From Mesorhizobium sophorae (GTDB lineage Bacteria; Pseudomonadota; Alphaproteobacteria; Rhizobiales; Rhizobiaceae), in the NCBI RefSeq assembly GCF_002270415.1, contig NZ_NNRI01000019.1:62001-126000 (forward strand): a stretch of DNA of 64,000 nt, in the 5' to 3' direction. The notes under the pieces are model-generated. The model did no database searches and had not been told where the DNA came from. It saw only the letters and a program-made list of their open reading frames with translations. Shown piece by piece: positions 27,385 through 35,696 of the stretch. Each line of letters opens with the position of its first letter. Within the stretch, counting starts at the first letter, position 1. The position numbers and the translations under genes are program-made.

Positions 27385-27858
27385 ATGAGCAGAGCTTTTA
27401 CCCGCGAGGAAGACAGCGAAAACGCCATCGCCGGCATCGGCGAGCGGCCGATCAGCCAGCACCGCAACCTGGTGACGGAGACCGGCCTGGCCATGATCGA
27501 GGAGAATCTGGCCGATCTGCGCGACATATTGGCGAAAGCCGAAAGGAAGGCGGACCGCGAGCGCATTGCGGTGGTGTCGCGCGACCTGCGCTATTGGACC
27601 GCCCGGCGCGAAAACGCCGAACTGTCCGTCCCGGAGCCGGGCAGCGATCTGGTGCGCTTCGGCATGGGCGTCACGCTCGAGGGCGATGACGACAGGAAGG
27701 TGCACTGGAAAATCGTCGGCGAGGACGAGGCCGACCCGGCCAAGGGCACCATTTCCCACGTGTCGCCGATGGCCGTCGCCCTGTTCGGCAAGAAGGTCGG
27801 CGACGTGGCTGTGGTCAACGGCAAGGAATGGGAAATCGTCAAGCTCTCCGACAGCTAG
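27385..27858 (+). CDS. GreA/GreB-like transcription elongation factor
   Basis: 157 residues. Residues 1-80 form a helical pair (GLAMIEENLADLRDILAKAE, ..VSRDLRYWTARRENAEL) like the Gre coiled coil, and 90-155 the C-terminal FKBP-like domain (VHWKIVGEDEADPAKGTISH, SPMAVALFGKKVGD). The order matches Gre factors, which rescue backtracked RNA polymerase. The tip acidic pair of canonical GreA/B is not clear, so it may be a Gre paralogue with another role at RNA polymerase. It is divergent from the beta-helix gene and its stop overlaps the convergent doc gene. Confidence 0.8.
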   Translation: MSRAFTREEDSENAIAGIGERPISQHRNLVTETGLAMIEENLADLRDILAKAERKADRERIAVVSRDLRYWTARRENAELSVPEPGSDLVRFGMGVTLEGDDDRKVHWKIVGEDEADPAKGTISHVSPMAVALFGKKVGDVAVVNGKEWEIVKLSDS

Positions 27859-28244
27859 TCCTCGAGCTTGGCGACGTGATCGCGGAAGAAAGCCGCGGCT
27901 CCGGCTTCATCGATTTCGCCGGAAGCGACGGCCATGACGAATTCGTAAAGCGTGCCGTTGTCAGCTGTCAGAACATGGCCGTTCACAATCAAAAATGCGC
28001 CGGCGGCCACGATGGCAGTACGCTTGTTGCCGTCGACAAAGGCATGATTCCTGGCAGTGCCAAAGACATAGGCAGCGGCGAGATCCTCGACCGAGGGGTC
28101 CCCATAGTTCGCCTTGTTTTCAGCGCGGGCGAGCGCCGATTCGAGCGCATTTTCATCTCTCAAACCTTGCGCTCCGCCGTGCCTGCGCAATTGCTCGGCA
28201 TGCATTGCTTCGACCGCGCGACGTGACAGAAACTCCCAGCTCAT
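27855..28244 (-). CDS. doc: Doc/Fic-type toxin
   Basis: 129 residues. The Fic motif HAFVDGNKRTA at about 68-78 is complete, so it is of the Doc type, which phosphorylates EF-Tu in the P1 system. EFLSRRAVEAMHAEQL and GLRDENALESALARAEN match the chromosomal 'death on curing' group. The start overlaps the antitoxin stop by ATGA, typical of toxin-antitoxin operons. Its stop overlaps the convergent Gre-like gene by 4 bases. Confidence 0.9.
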   Translation of the reverse strand: MSWEFLSRRAVEAMHAEQLRRHGGAQGLRDENALESALARAENKANYGDPSVEDLAAAYVFGTARNHAFVDGNKRTAIVAAGAFLIVNGHVLTADNGTLYEFVMAVASGEIDEAGAAAFFRDHVAKLED

Positions 28245-28462
28245 TCGGCGAGTTTCTGTAGTGCGACCTTGTACTTGTCCATGACCTTGCGAGCTGCTTC
28301 CATCTGCCGCTCGAAACTGTCGTCCACCACCTTGAGGACGATGTCCTTATCCGTTTCGAGAATCTGAAGCTGGTCGCCGGCTTTGAGGTTCAGACGTTCA
28401 AGCAGCTCCTTGGGCAGGATCACACCTTCGGAATTGCCGATCTTGCGAATGGTCGTGTTCAT
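28241..28462 (-). CDS. AbrB/MazE-type antitoxin
   Basis: 73 residues. The N-terminal swapped-hairpin DNA-binding domain is clear: TTIRKIGNSEGVILPKELLE, LNLKAGDQLQI. The C-terminal tail (ERQMEAARKVMDKYKVAL) is helical and probably wraps the toxin. It precedes the Doc toxin gene with a 4-base overlap. Pairing AbrB-type antitoxins with Doc toxins is known but differs from the classical Phd-Doc. It likely represses its own promoter through the two direct repeats upstream. Confidence 0.9.
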   Translation of the reverse strand: MNTTIRKIGNSEGVILPKELLERLNLKAGDQLQILETDKDIVLKVVDDSFERQMEAARKVMDKYKVALQKLAE

Positions 28463-28474
28463 GATGGATCATCC

Positions 28475-28529
28475 TGTTGCAACGCCGATTATAACCAGAG
28501 CGAAGTGTTGTTGCAACAGAGATTATAAC
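28475..28529 (-). promoter_or_regulatory. Promoter and operator of the toxin-antitoxin operon
   Basis: Two direct repeats TGTTGCAAC-NNN-GATTATAAC lie at 28,475-28,495 and 28,509-28,529, each with a GTTGCAAC palindrome. On the minus strand they contain a -35 TTGCAA (28,511-28,516) and a -10 TATAAT (28,488-28,493) separated by exactly 17 bases, so each repeat covers one promoter element. This is the arrangement expected for autorepression by the antitoxin or the complex. Confidence 0.75.
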
Positions 28530-28537
28530 AGCTCCCG

Positions 28538-30658
28538 TCAGGCCTTCAGCAGACGGTCCAGCAGGCGATCCGCCGCTTCCGGAATGACCGTGCCCGGCGG
28601 GAAGATTTCCGCCGCACCGGCTTGCAGCACCGCGTCATAGTCTTGTGGCGGGATGACGCCGCCGGCGACGATCAGCATGTCGCCGCGGCCGAGCTTCTTC
28701 AGCGCATCGCGCAATTCCGGGATCAGCGTCAGATGTCCCGCCGCCAGTGAAGAGGCGCCGATGATATGAACGTCATGCGCGACCGCCAGCCTGGCGATCT
28801 CATCCGGTGTCTGGAACATCGCACCGACGGTGACATCGAAGCCGAGATCGGCGAAGGCGGTGGCGATGACCTTCTGCCCACGGTCGTGGCCGTCCTGTCC
28901 CATCTTGGCAACGAGAATGCGCGGCTTGCCGCCGGATTTCTTCGCAAAGGCTTCAAGCTTGCCCTGCAGCCCTTCGACCACGGAATTGTCGCCGAGTGCC
29001 TTTCGATAGACACCGGAGATCGTCTGCACCGTCGCGACATGGCGGCCGAAGGTTCTTTCCAGGGCGAATGAGATTTCGCCGACCGTGGCATTGGCGCGCG
29101 CGGCGCGGACGGCGAACTCCAGCAGGTTTTCATTGCCTTCAGCGGCACGGGTCAGCGCATCGAGGGCGCTCTCGACCGCGCCGACATCGCGTGTGCCTTT
29201 GAGCCGCTGCAGCTTCGACAATTGCCGCGCCCTGACTTCGGCATTGTCGATCTTCAGCACGTCGACCTTGATGTCGGTCTCGGGGCGATGCGCATTGACG
29301 CCGACCAGCATCTGCTCGCCGGAATCGATGCGTGCCTGCGTGCGGGCCGCTGCTTCCTCGATTCGCAGTTTGGGAATGCCTTGTTCGGTCGCCGCGGCCA
29401 TGCCGCCGAGCGCCTCGACTTCCTCGATATGGGCAAGCGCGCGCGCCGCCAGGTCATGCGTCAGCCGTTCGAGATAGGCCGAACCACCCCATGGGTCGAT
29501 GATGCGCGTGGTGCCGGATTCCTTCTGCAGGATCAGCTGCGTGTTGCGGGCGATCCGCGCCGAATGATCGGTCGGCAGCGCCATCGCCTCGTCGAAGGAA
29601 TTGGTGTGCAGCGACTGCGTGTGGCCCTGCGTCGCCGCCATCGCCTCGATCATGGTGCGGATGATGTTGTTGTAGGGGTCCTGCGCCGTCAGCGACCAGC
29701 CCGAGGTCTGGCAATGGGTGCGCAATGACAGCGACCGCTCGTCCTTGGGCGAAAAATTCTTCGCCATCAAGGTCGCCCACAACAGGCGGGCAGCCCGCAG
29801 CTTGGCGACCTCCATGAAGAAATTCATGCCGATCGCCCAGAAGAAGGACAGGCGCGGCGCGAAGCGGTCAATATCGAGGCCCGCCGCAACGCCGGCGCGG
29901 GCATATTCGATGCCGTCGGCGATGGTATAGGCGAGCTCCAGGTCGGCCGTCGCCCCGGCCTCCTGCATGTGATAGCCGGAGATCGAGATCGAATTGAACT
30001 TCGGCATGTTCTTCGACGTATACGAGAAGATGTCCGAAACGATCCGCATCGAGGGCTTCGGCGGATAGATGTAGGTGTTGCGGACCATGAACTCCTTCAG
30101 AATGTCGTTCTGAATGGTTCCGGCGAGATCCTTCTGCGCAACGCCCTGTTCTTCCGCCGCCACGATGTAAAGCGCCATGATCGGCAGCACCGCGCCGTTC
30201 ATGGTCATCGACACCGTCATGTCGCCGAGCGGAATGCCGTCGAAGAGCTGCCGCATGTCGAGTATGGAATCGATGGCGACCCCCGCCATGCCGACATCGC
30301 CGGCGACACGCGGATGGTCGCTGTCATAGCCGCGATGCGTGGCGAGATCGAAGGCGACCGACAGTCCTTTCTGGCCGGCGGCAAGATTGCGGCGGTAGAA
30401 AGCGTTGGACTCCTCGGCCGTCGAGAAGCCGGCATATTGCCGGATCGTCCAGGGCTGCTGGACATACATGGTCGGGTAGGGGCCGCGCACGAAGGGCGGC
30501 AGGCCGGGATAGGTGTCGAGATGCGGCAACCCCTTGAGGTCGCTTTGATTGTACAGATGCTTGGCGACAAGGCCTTCCGGCGTCGTCCGCTGGCCTTTGA
30601 CCTCGACGGGTGCGCGGCGTGGCGGCGCCCAGCCGATCTGGCTGAAATCAGGGATCAA
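28538..30658 (-). CDS. Methylmalonyl-CoA mutase, large subunit
   Basis: 706 residues from a TTG at 30,658 whose TTGA overlaps the small-subunit stop; GGAG lies upstream. An ORF extension further upstream is antisense to nothing useful and does not match the family. It interconverts methylmalonyl-CoA and succinyl-CoA with adenosylcobalamin. The TIM barrel has RGPYPTMYVQQPWTIRQYAG, VAFDLATHRGYDSD and the WGGSAYLE block; the C-terminal B12 domain carries the base-off motif DGHDRG (KMGQDGHDRGQKVIATAF) and GASSLAAGHLTL. Propionate and branched-chain amino acid breakdown feed it. No MeaB chaperone gene is in the window. Confidence 0.95.
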   Translation of the reverse strand: MIPDFSQIGWAPPRRAPVEVKGQRTTPEGLVAKHLYNQSDLKGLPHLDTYPGLPPFVRGPYPTMYVQQPWTIRQYAGFSTAEESNAFYRRNLAAGQKGLSVAFDLATHRGYDSDHPRVAGDVGMAGVAIDSILDMRQLFDGIPLGDMTVSMTMNGAVLPIMALYIVAAEEQGVAQKDLAGTIQNDILKEFMVRNTYIYPPKPSMRIVSDIFSYTSKNMPKFNSISISGYHMQEAGATADLELAYTIADGIEYARAGVAAGLDIDRFAPRLSFFWAIGMNFFMEVAKLRAARLLWATLMAKNFSPKDERSLSLRTHCQTSGWSLTAQDPYNNIIRTMIEAMAATQGHTQSLHTNSFDEAMALPTDHSARIARNTQLILQKESGTTRIIDPWGGSAYLERLTHDLAARALAHIEEVEALGGMAAATEQGIPKLRIEEAAARTQARIDSGEQMLVGVNAHRPETDIKVDVLKIDNAEVRARQLSKLQRLKGTRDVGAVESALDALTRAAEGNENLLEFAVRAARANATVGEISFALERTFGRHVATVQTISGVYRKALGDNSVVEGLQGKLEAFAKKSGGKPRILVAKMGQDGHDRGQKVIATAFADLGFDVTVGAMFQTPDEIARLAVAHDVHIIGASSLAAGHLTLIPELRDALKKLGRGDMLIVAGGVIPPQDYDAVLQAGAAEIFPPGTVIPEAADRLLDRLLKA

Positions 30659-32097
30659 GAGGCGGCTCCGATCGATTGGTCGATGCGGACCGGAAACAGG
30701 GGTTCGCAGACGGCAACACCTTCGGTGAAGGCGGGCCGCCGTTCCGCTGCCAGCGTCTCGACGGGACGTTCGCTTGTGGACGGGTAGAGCGTGGTGCCGA
30801 TGATGACCCGCTCGCCGGCCTGGTAGGCTGCGTTGCGTCGCGCCGCCGCGGCGTGAACGCGCTTCTGGATATGTCCGTCCTGAAGGCTGGACAGGACGCC
30901 GCCCTCGGCCTCGATTGTCTGCAGTTCCGCCCACGCCATCTCGCACAGTTCCGCGGTCAGCGCTTCGACCCCGCCGGAGCCATAGGCAGGATCGGCGACA
31001 TGATCGATATGGCTTTCATTGGCCATGATCAGCTGCGCGTTGCGGGCAACGCGACGTGCAAACCCCGCCGGCAAGCCATGCGCGATCGTGTGCGGCAGGA
31101 TGGAGATCGAATCGGCGCCGCCGGATGCCGCGGCAAAGCAGGCAATTGTGGTGCGCAGGATGTTGGTCTCCGGATCCATCGCCGTCATCATGCGAAACGA
31201 CGTCTCGGCATGGATATTGGCGGTGGAATTGGGGATCGAACAGGCCTCCTGCAGCCGTGCCCAGAGCCTGCGCAGCGCCCGGACCTTGGCCACCGACAGG
31301 AACTGGTCCTGGTCGACACTTAGTGCAAAGCCGATATGGGGTGCGGCATAGACAAGCGGCTGCCGCGCCGTCTCGAACATCCTCAGGTAGGACACCGCCG
31401 AAGCCAGCATGATGCCAAGTTCTTGCGCTTCCGTGGCGCCGGCATTGTGGAACACGCGCCCGTCCGCCTCCAGGAGCACGCCCGGAACGCCTATCGAGAA
31501 GAAATGCGCAAGCGACTGCGGCATCGAGGCCTGCAGCGCCTCGATCGACATGCGCAGTCGGCCGGTTCCGGCGAAGATCGCCGCCGGATCGATGCCGAAG
31601 GAGAGGTTGAGCTTTGCCGGATCCGAGCGGCGCTTGCTCAGGAACGCCACCAGCCAGTCGGCCACGGCGCGGCTCCAGGGATGGGCGTCGATACGGACCT
31701 GGATGCGGTTGAGCGGTACGCCGTCCAGCACCGTCTCAAGCGCCTGCGCCGTTCTCGGCAGGCCGTAGCCGAATGCGTTGGGCGCGCCTTCGAAGACAAG
31801 CGACAATCCCGTCGCGCCTTGGGCCACCTCTTCCAGGGCCTGGGTTCTGGCGCGCTCGATATCCGGATCATCGATGCGCTGGCTGACGATCCAGGGCAAT
31901 TTCGGGTTTGCGCGCACGATCGGTTCCGCTGCGATGCTGCGGTCGTAGAGCGGTTCGATGCGGATGTTGTCGTCGGTATGCGAGACCAGCTTTTCCTCGA
32001 AGGAGGCGCCGGCCAACGCCTTTTCCGCCAGGGCCAGCCATCGCTGGCGCTCGGCATTCTCTGGTTCAACGTCCTGGATCAAGGCTCCGGCGCCCAT
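30655..32097 (-). CDS. mutA: Methylmalonyl-CoA mutase, small subunit
   Basis: 480 residues; GAGGAAG precedes the ATG. It aligns with the barrel half of the mutase (WRRAV-like region, SIPNSTANIHAETSFRMMT, LRTTIACFAAASGGADS, YGSGGVEALTAELCEMAWA). It ends soon after the barrel, so it lacks the DxHxxG cobalamin domain carried by the large subunit. In known heterodimers the small subunit is catalytically inactive and structural; that is the likely role. The gene overlaps the large-subunit gene by 4 bases, giving equal translation. Confidence 0.9.
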   Translation of the reverse strand: MGAGALIQDVEPENAERQRWLALAEKALAGASFEEKLVSHTDDNIRIEPLYDRSIAAEPIVRANPKLPWIVSQRIDDPDIERARTQALEEVAQGATGLSLVFEGAPNAFGYGLPRTAQALETVLDGVPLNRIQVRIDAHPWSRAVADWLVAFLSKRRSDPAKLNLSFGIDPAAIFAGTGRLRMSIEALQASMPQSLAHFFSIGVPGVLLEADGRVFHNAGATEAQELGIMLASAVSYLRMFETARQPLVYAAPHIGFALSVDQDQFLSVAKVRALRRLWARLQEACSIPNSTANIHAETSFRMMTAMDPETNILRTTIACFAAASGGADSISILPHTIAHGLPAGFARRVARNAQLIMANESHIDHVADPAYGSGGVEALTAELCEMAWAELQTIEAEGGVLSSLQDGHIQKRVHAAAARRNAAYQAGERVIIGTTLYPSTSERPVETLAAERRPAFTEGVAVCEPLFPVRIDQSIGAAS

Positions 32098-32413
32098 CCG
32101 TCTTCCTCGTTTTCATGCGGCCGCACCAGCCTGGAGCAGTTCAGTCTAAGGTCCACGGTCCGATATCGCAATGCAATGCGCTTTCAGGGTCGGAATTCAA
32201 TCCACCAGATATAGGTAGCCTGCATGGACGAACCATGAACGATTGCCAAACACCGGCAAAATCCGCAAGTTCCAAAAAACCGATTTGGACGATTGGGCCG
32301 GATTTGGACGATTGGCCCCACTTGAACGATTGGCATTGTCGCTGTGCAAGGGCCTCACTATACCTGCGGCAAGGCCACTGGCTTTAAACACATCAGTTTG
32401 CGGAGACCGACAT
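32098..32413. other. Divergent promoter region between mutA and the HerA-like gene
   Basis: A 316-base region without a gene. The left part should carry the mutA promoter; the right part holds the tandem repeats at 32,282-32,338 and the leader of the HerA-like gene. An in-frame ATG at 32,243 extends the HerA-like frame through the repeats but adds a low-complexity leader not found in the family. Confidence 0.5.
32282..32338. repeat. Short tandem repeats in the HerA-like gene leader
   Basis: Two 19-base units at 32,282-32,300 and 32,301-32,319 match at 17 of 19 bases (core TTTGGACGATTGG). A third, shifted unit contains TTGAACGATTGGC (12 of 13 against unit 2). A TGAACGATTGCC word occurs 45 bases to the left (32,236-32,247). 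They lie about 75-130 bases upstream of the helicase start. Confidence 0.75.
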
Positions 32414-33961
32414 ATGGCTGACGACACCAGCATTTTCATCGGCGCCAGCCGCAAGCCGGACGACAGCTATCAGCGTGCCGAGCACCTGTTGCTGCAATAT
32501 GGAAATCGTCACGGCCTGGTGACCGGCGCCACCGGCACGGGCAAGACCGTCAGCTTGCAGATTCTTGCCGAGGGTTTTTCCAATGCGGGCGTGCCGGTGT
32601 TCTGCGCCGACATCAAGGGCGACCTGTCCGGCATTGCGATGATGGGCACGGCACAGGATTTTCTGGTCAAGCGGGCCGAGCAGGTCAAGCTGGCCCCCTA
32701 TGACTTCCAGGAATTTCCAGTCATTTTCTGGGATCTGTTCGGCGAGCAAGGCCATCCGATCCGCGCCACCGTTTCCGAAATGGGGCCGCTGCTTCTGTCG
32801 CGCCTGATGAACCTGACGGAGGCACAGGAAGGCATCATGAACATCGCCTTCCGCCTGGCGGACGAGGAAGGCCTGCTGCTGCTCGACATGAAGGACCTGC
32901 AGGCGCTGCTGGCCAACATCGCCGAGCGCGCCGACGAGCTGGGTTCGCGTTACGGCAATGTGACCAAGCCTTCCGTGGGAGCCATCCAACGCACGCTGCT
33001 GGTTCTGGAGCAGCAAGGTGCGGCGCATTTCTTCGGCGAGCCGGCCTTGCGCATCGCCGACATCATGCGCACCACCCGTGACGGGCGCGGCGCCATCAGC
33101 GTGCTTGCCGCCGACAAGCTGATGATGAATCCGCGGCTCTACGCGACCTTCCTGTTGTGGCTGATGTCGGAGCTGTTCGAGGTGCTGCCGGAAGTCGGCG
33201 ATCCCGACAGGCCGAAGCTGGTGTTCTTCTTCGACGAGGCGCATCTGCTTTTCGAGGACGCGCCGAAAGTGCTGATCGACCGCGTCGAGCAGGTGGTTCG
33301 CCTGATCCGATCGAAGGGCGTTGGCGTCTATTTCGTCACGCAAAACCCGCTGGATGTTCCAGAAACCGTTCTCGCCCAGCTCGGCAACCGCGTGCAGCAC
33401 GCGCTGCGCGCCTATACGCCGCGCGAGCAGAAGGCGGTGAAGACCGCGGCCGAAACCTTCAGGCCGAATCCCGACTTCGATTGCGCCACCGCGATCACCC
33501 AGCTCGGCACCGGCGAGGCGCTGGTCTCGACGCTCGAAACCAAGGGTGTTCCGTCCATGGTGCAGCGAACGCTGATCCGCCCGCCGGCCTCGCGCCTTGG
33601 ACCGATCACCCCTGCCGAGCGGCAAAAGCTGATCCAGGAAAGCCCGGTCGCCGGCCAGTACGATCAGGTCATCGATCGCGAATCGGCTTTCGAGATGCTG
33701 CAGAAAAAGGCCAGGGAGGCGCAGGACGCCGAAGAGCAGGCGCAGCAGGCGGGAGGCGGCGGTTCGCGCTGGACCATTCCCGGCTTCGGCAATGACGACC
33801 CGGCACCGCAATCGGGTGGTAGGCGCGCACCGGCGCCGCGCCCGTCCAACCGCCAGACGGTGGCGGAAGCCGCGATCAAGTCGGTGGTGCGTTCGGTGGG
33901 TTCGTCGGTCGGCCGCGCGATCGTGCGCGGCATATTGGGAAGTTTGTCGCGAGGGCGGTAA
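32414..33961 (+). CDS. HerA-like ATPase (DUF853 family)
   Basis: 515 residues from the ATG at 32,414, preceded by GCGGAGACC. P-loop ATPase of the FtsK/HerA class: Walker A GATGTGKT at 38-45, Walker B LVFFFDEAHLLF at about 270-280, and the sensor region GVGVYFVTQNP. These proteins are common in alphaproteobacteria; DNA translocation is expected but the role is unproven. The C-terminal 100 residues are Pro/Arg/Gln-rich and flexible (APAPRPSNRQTV) and end in a short helical tail (AIKSVVRSVGSSVGRAIV). No nuclease partner such as NurA is adjacent. Confidence 0.88.
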   Translation: MADDTSIFIGASRKPDDSYQRAEHLLLQYGNRHGLVTGATGTGKTVSLQILAEGFSNAGVPVFCADIKGDLSGIAMMGTAQDFLVKRAEQVKLAPYDFQEFPVIFWDLFGEQGHPIRATVSEMGPLLLSRLMNLTEAQEGIMNIAFRLADEEGLLLLDMKDLQALLANIAERADELGSRYGNVTKPSVGAIQRTLLVLEQQGAAHFFGEPALRIADIMRTTRDGRGAISVLAADKLMMNPRLYATFLLWLMSELFEVLPEVGDPDRPKLVFFFDEAHLLFEDAPKVLIDRVEQVVRLIRSKGVGVYFVTQNPLDVPETVLAQLGNRVQHALRAYTPREQKAVKTAAETFRPNPDFDCATAITQLGTGEALVSTLETKGVPSMVQRTLIRPPASRLGPITPAERQKLIQESPVAGQYDQVIDRESAFEMLQKKAREAQDAEEQAQQAGGGGSRWTIPGFGNDDPAPQSGGRRAPAPRPSNRQTVAEAAIKSVVRSVGSSVGRAIVRGILGSLSRGR

Positions 33962-34155
33962 GGAGCGGCAGCTATGCGCCAGAAGCGGTCATCCACGGTT
34001 CCCAAATGACCGCAGTTGGGCCGACAACGGACCGGCCGCTTCGAGCCCGCGGATATCGAAGCGGACATTCGCGTCGACGTGGGCATGATCATGATCTGAC
34101 CCAGAACAGGCCGGGAGCGAGGTCCCTTCAACGTCGACGGGCGATTTAGATCAGA

Positions 34156-34581
34156 TCAGACGATCCTCGTTATGACATCGATGTTGCCCCATGTCGCTTT
34201 GGAGTAAGGACAGATCTCGTGCGCTTCATCCACCAGAATTTGTACGACATCACGCTCCAGATCCGGCACGGCAATATCCAGTTGGACGCTGAGAAAGTGG
34301 CCGTTTTCTCCGTAGTTCAGATTGACCTCCGCCTTGATGCTCACCCCTGCAGGCAGCGCGATTTTTCGTTCGTGGGCCGCAGATGCGACTGCGCTTGCGA
34401 AGCTGGCCGACCAGCCGGCCGCGAGCAACTGCTCCGGATTGGTGCCTATGCGCGCCGATCCGGGCGCCGAAAGCCAGATGTCCAGAAGGCCGTCGGAGCT
34501 GCGCGAGGCGCCATTTTCGCGGCCGCCCGTAGTTGCGGTCCTGGCCGTGTAGACAACCCTTGCGATGCGGCTCATGGGCAT
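34156..34581 (-). CDS. Ohr/OsmC-type protein without its peroxidatic cysteine
   Basis: 141 residues from the ATG at 34,581 (another two codons on). Ohr proteins reduce organic hydroperoxides with two active cysteines. The fold is intact: VVYTARTATTGGRENG, SSDGLLDIWLSAP, TNPEQLLAAGWSASF, and EICPYSKATWGNIDV. The expected peroxidatic Cys in the helix after TNPEQL is Ser here (residue 60, codon AGC), while the resolving Cys (residue 124) is kept. Peroxidase activity by the known mechanism is therefore unlikely. It is the last gene of a seven-gene detoxification cluster, 49 bases after the hydrolase gene. Sequencing error is a possible alternative, TGC to AGC being one base. Confidence 0.87.
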   Translation of the reverse strand: MPMSRIARVVYTARTATTGGRENGASRSSDGLLDIWLSAPGSARIGTNPEQLLAAGWSASFASAVASAAHERKIALPAGVSIKAEVNLNYGENGHFLSVQLDIAVPDLERDVVQILVDEAHEICPYSKATWGNIDVITRIV

Positions 34582-34595
34582 TCTTTTTGCTGGCA

Positions 34596-34622
34596 GCGGT
34601 AACCGCCGGCTGCGGTTACCGC
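34596..34622. promoter_or_regulatory. 27-bp palindrome in the gap before the Ohr-like gene
   Basis: GCGGTAACCGC (34,596-34,606) and GCGGTTACCGC (34,612-34,622) are perfect 11-base arms around CGGCT. It fills most of the 49-base gap between the hydrolase stop and the Ohr-like start, ending 15 bases before the latter. No T tract follows, so an operator or mRNA-processing hairpin is more likely than a terminator. Confidence 0.6.
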
Positions 34623-34630
34623 GAACTCGA

Positions 34631-35668
34631 TCAGGCGTCGACCTCGACAACGGCATCAGCGAAGGCCTGCGGCGCTTCCTGGGGCAAGTTGTGCCCGATG
34701 CCTCCGGTGACAACCCGATGCGCGTATCTCCCTGAGAACATCTTGGCGTACGCGCTGGCGTCCGGATGCGGCGCCCCATTGGCGTCGCCCTCGAGCGTGA
34801 CCGTCGGCACGCCGATGACCGGTGCCTGCGCGAGTCGCTCCTCAAACGCGTCATATTGCTGCTCGCCGGCGGCCAGTCCGAGCCGCCAGCGATAGTTGTG
34901 AACCACAATGGCCACGTGATCGGGATTGTCCAAGGCCGCGGCGCTGCGCTCGAATGTGGCATCGTCGAAGTTCCACTGGGGGGACGCGAGTTGCCAGATC
35001 AGCTTGGCGAAATCTCGTGTGTATTTCTCGTAGCCAGCGCGGCCGCGATCGGTTGCGAGGTAATATTGATACCACCATTGCAACTCGACCTTGGGTGGCA
35101 GCGGCAGCTTGCCGGCTTGCTGGTTGCCGATGAGGTAGCCGCTCACGGAGACCAAAGCCTTGCAGCGTTGAGGCCATAGCGCGGCAATGATGTTCGCGGT
35201 GCGGGCGCCCCAGTCGCAGCCGCCGATCGTCGCCTTTTCGATGCCCAGTGCATCCATCAGGGCGACAATGTCGGCGGCGATCGCCGACTGCTGGCCGTTG
35301 CGAATCGTATCGTGCGACAGGAAACGGGTCGGCCCGTATCCGCGCAGGTACGGCACGATCACGCGGTGGCCTTTCGCCGCCAGCCGAGGCGCGACATTGG
35401 CATAGGTGTGGATGTCATACGGCCAGCCATGCAGCAGGATCACGGGTGGGCCGTCGGCGGGTCCAAGCTCGGCATAGCCGACGCTCAACAGACCGGCATC
35501 GATCTGCTTCAAGGGTCCGAAGGACGCCGCCACGGGCTCTCCCGCCGCCTCTTGCGCTTGTGCCGGGCCCATCAAGCCGAACTGAGTGGCGGCGAGCGCC
35601 ATCGCGGTGGCGCCAAAGAACCGTCGGCGTTCTTGGTCGATCTCATCCGGGATATTGAACGAATGCAT
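34631..35668 (-). CDS. Tat-exported epoxide-hydrolase-like alpha/beta hydrolase
   Basis: 345 residues. The N-terminus has a twin-arginine signal (DQERRRFFGATAMALAA, cleavage near AQAQE), so it is periplasmic. The alpha/beta fold begins VILLHGWPYDIHTYANVAPR; the nucleophile is an Asp (IGGCDWGARTA), as in epoxide hydrolases and haloalkane dehalogenases, not a Ser. The catalytic His is in TGGIGHNLPQEAP and a cap acid in FSGRYAHRV. It lies in the cluster between the thioredoxin-like and Ohr-like genes, 28 bases after the former. Substrate unknown. Confidence 0.87.
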   Translation of the reverse strand: MHSFNIPDEIDQERRRFFGATAMALAATQFGLMGPAQAQEAAGEPVAASFGPLKQIDAGLLSVGYAELGPADGPPVILLHGWPYDIHTYANVAPRLAAKGHRVIVPYLRGYGPTRFLSHDTIRNGQQSAIAADIVALMDALGIEKATIGGCDWGARTANIIAALWPQRCKALVSVSGYLIGNQQAGKLPLPPKVELQWWYQYYLATDRGRAGYEKYTRDFAKLIWQLASPQWNFDDATFERSAAALDNPDHVAIVVHNYRWRLGLAAGEQQYDAFEERLAQAPVIGVPTVTLEGDANGAPHPDASAYAKMFSGRYAHRVVTGGIGHNLPQEAPQAFADAVVEVDA

Positions 35669-35696
35669 TTATAAACCTCTATTGTTGTCCGGACGA

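Noticed and set aside
32282..32338. Possible CRISPR array
   Set aside because: Units are directly adjacent without spacers and there are only two to three; no cas genes in the window.
32098..32413. Cobalamin riboswitch for the mutase operon
   Set aside because: The mutase uses cobalamin as cofactor, but no B12-box-like conserved core was seen in the leader.
34156..34581. Ohr-like gene as a decaying pseudogene
   Set aside because: Frame, length and all other conserved blocks are intact and the gene sits at the expected spacing in its cluster; one substituted residue is not decay.
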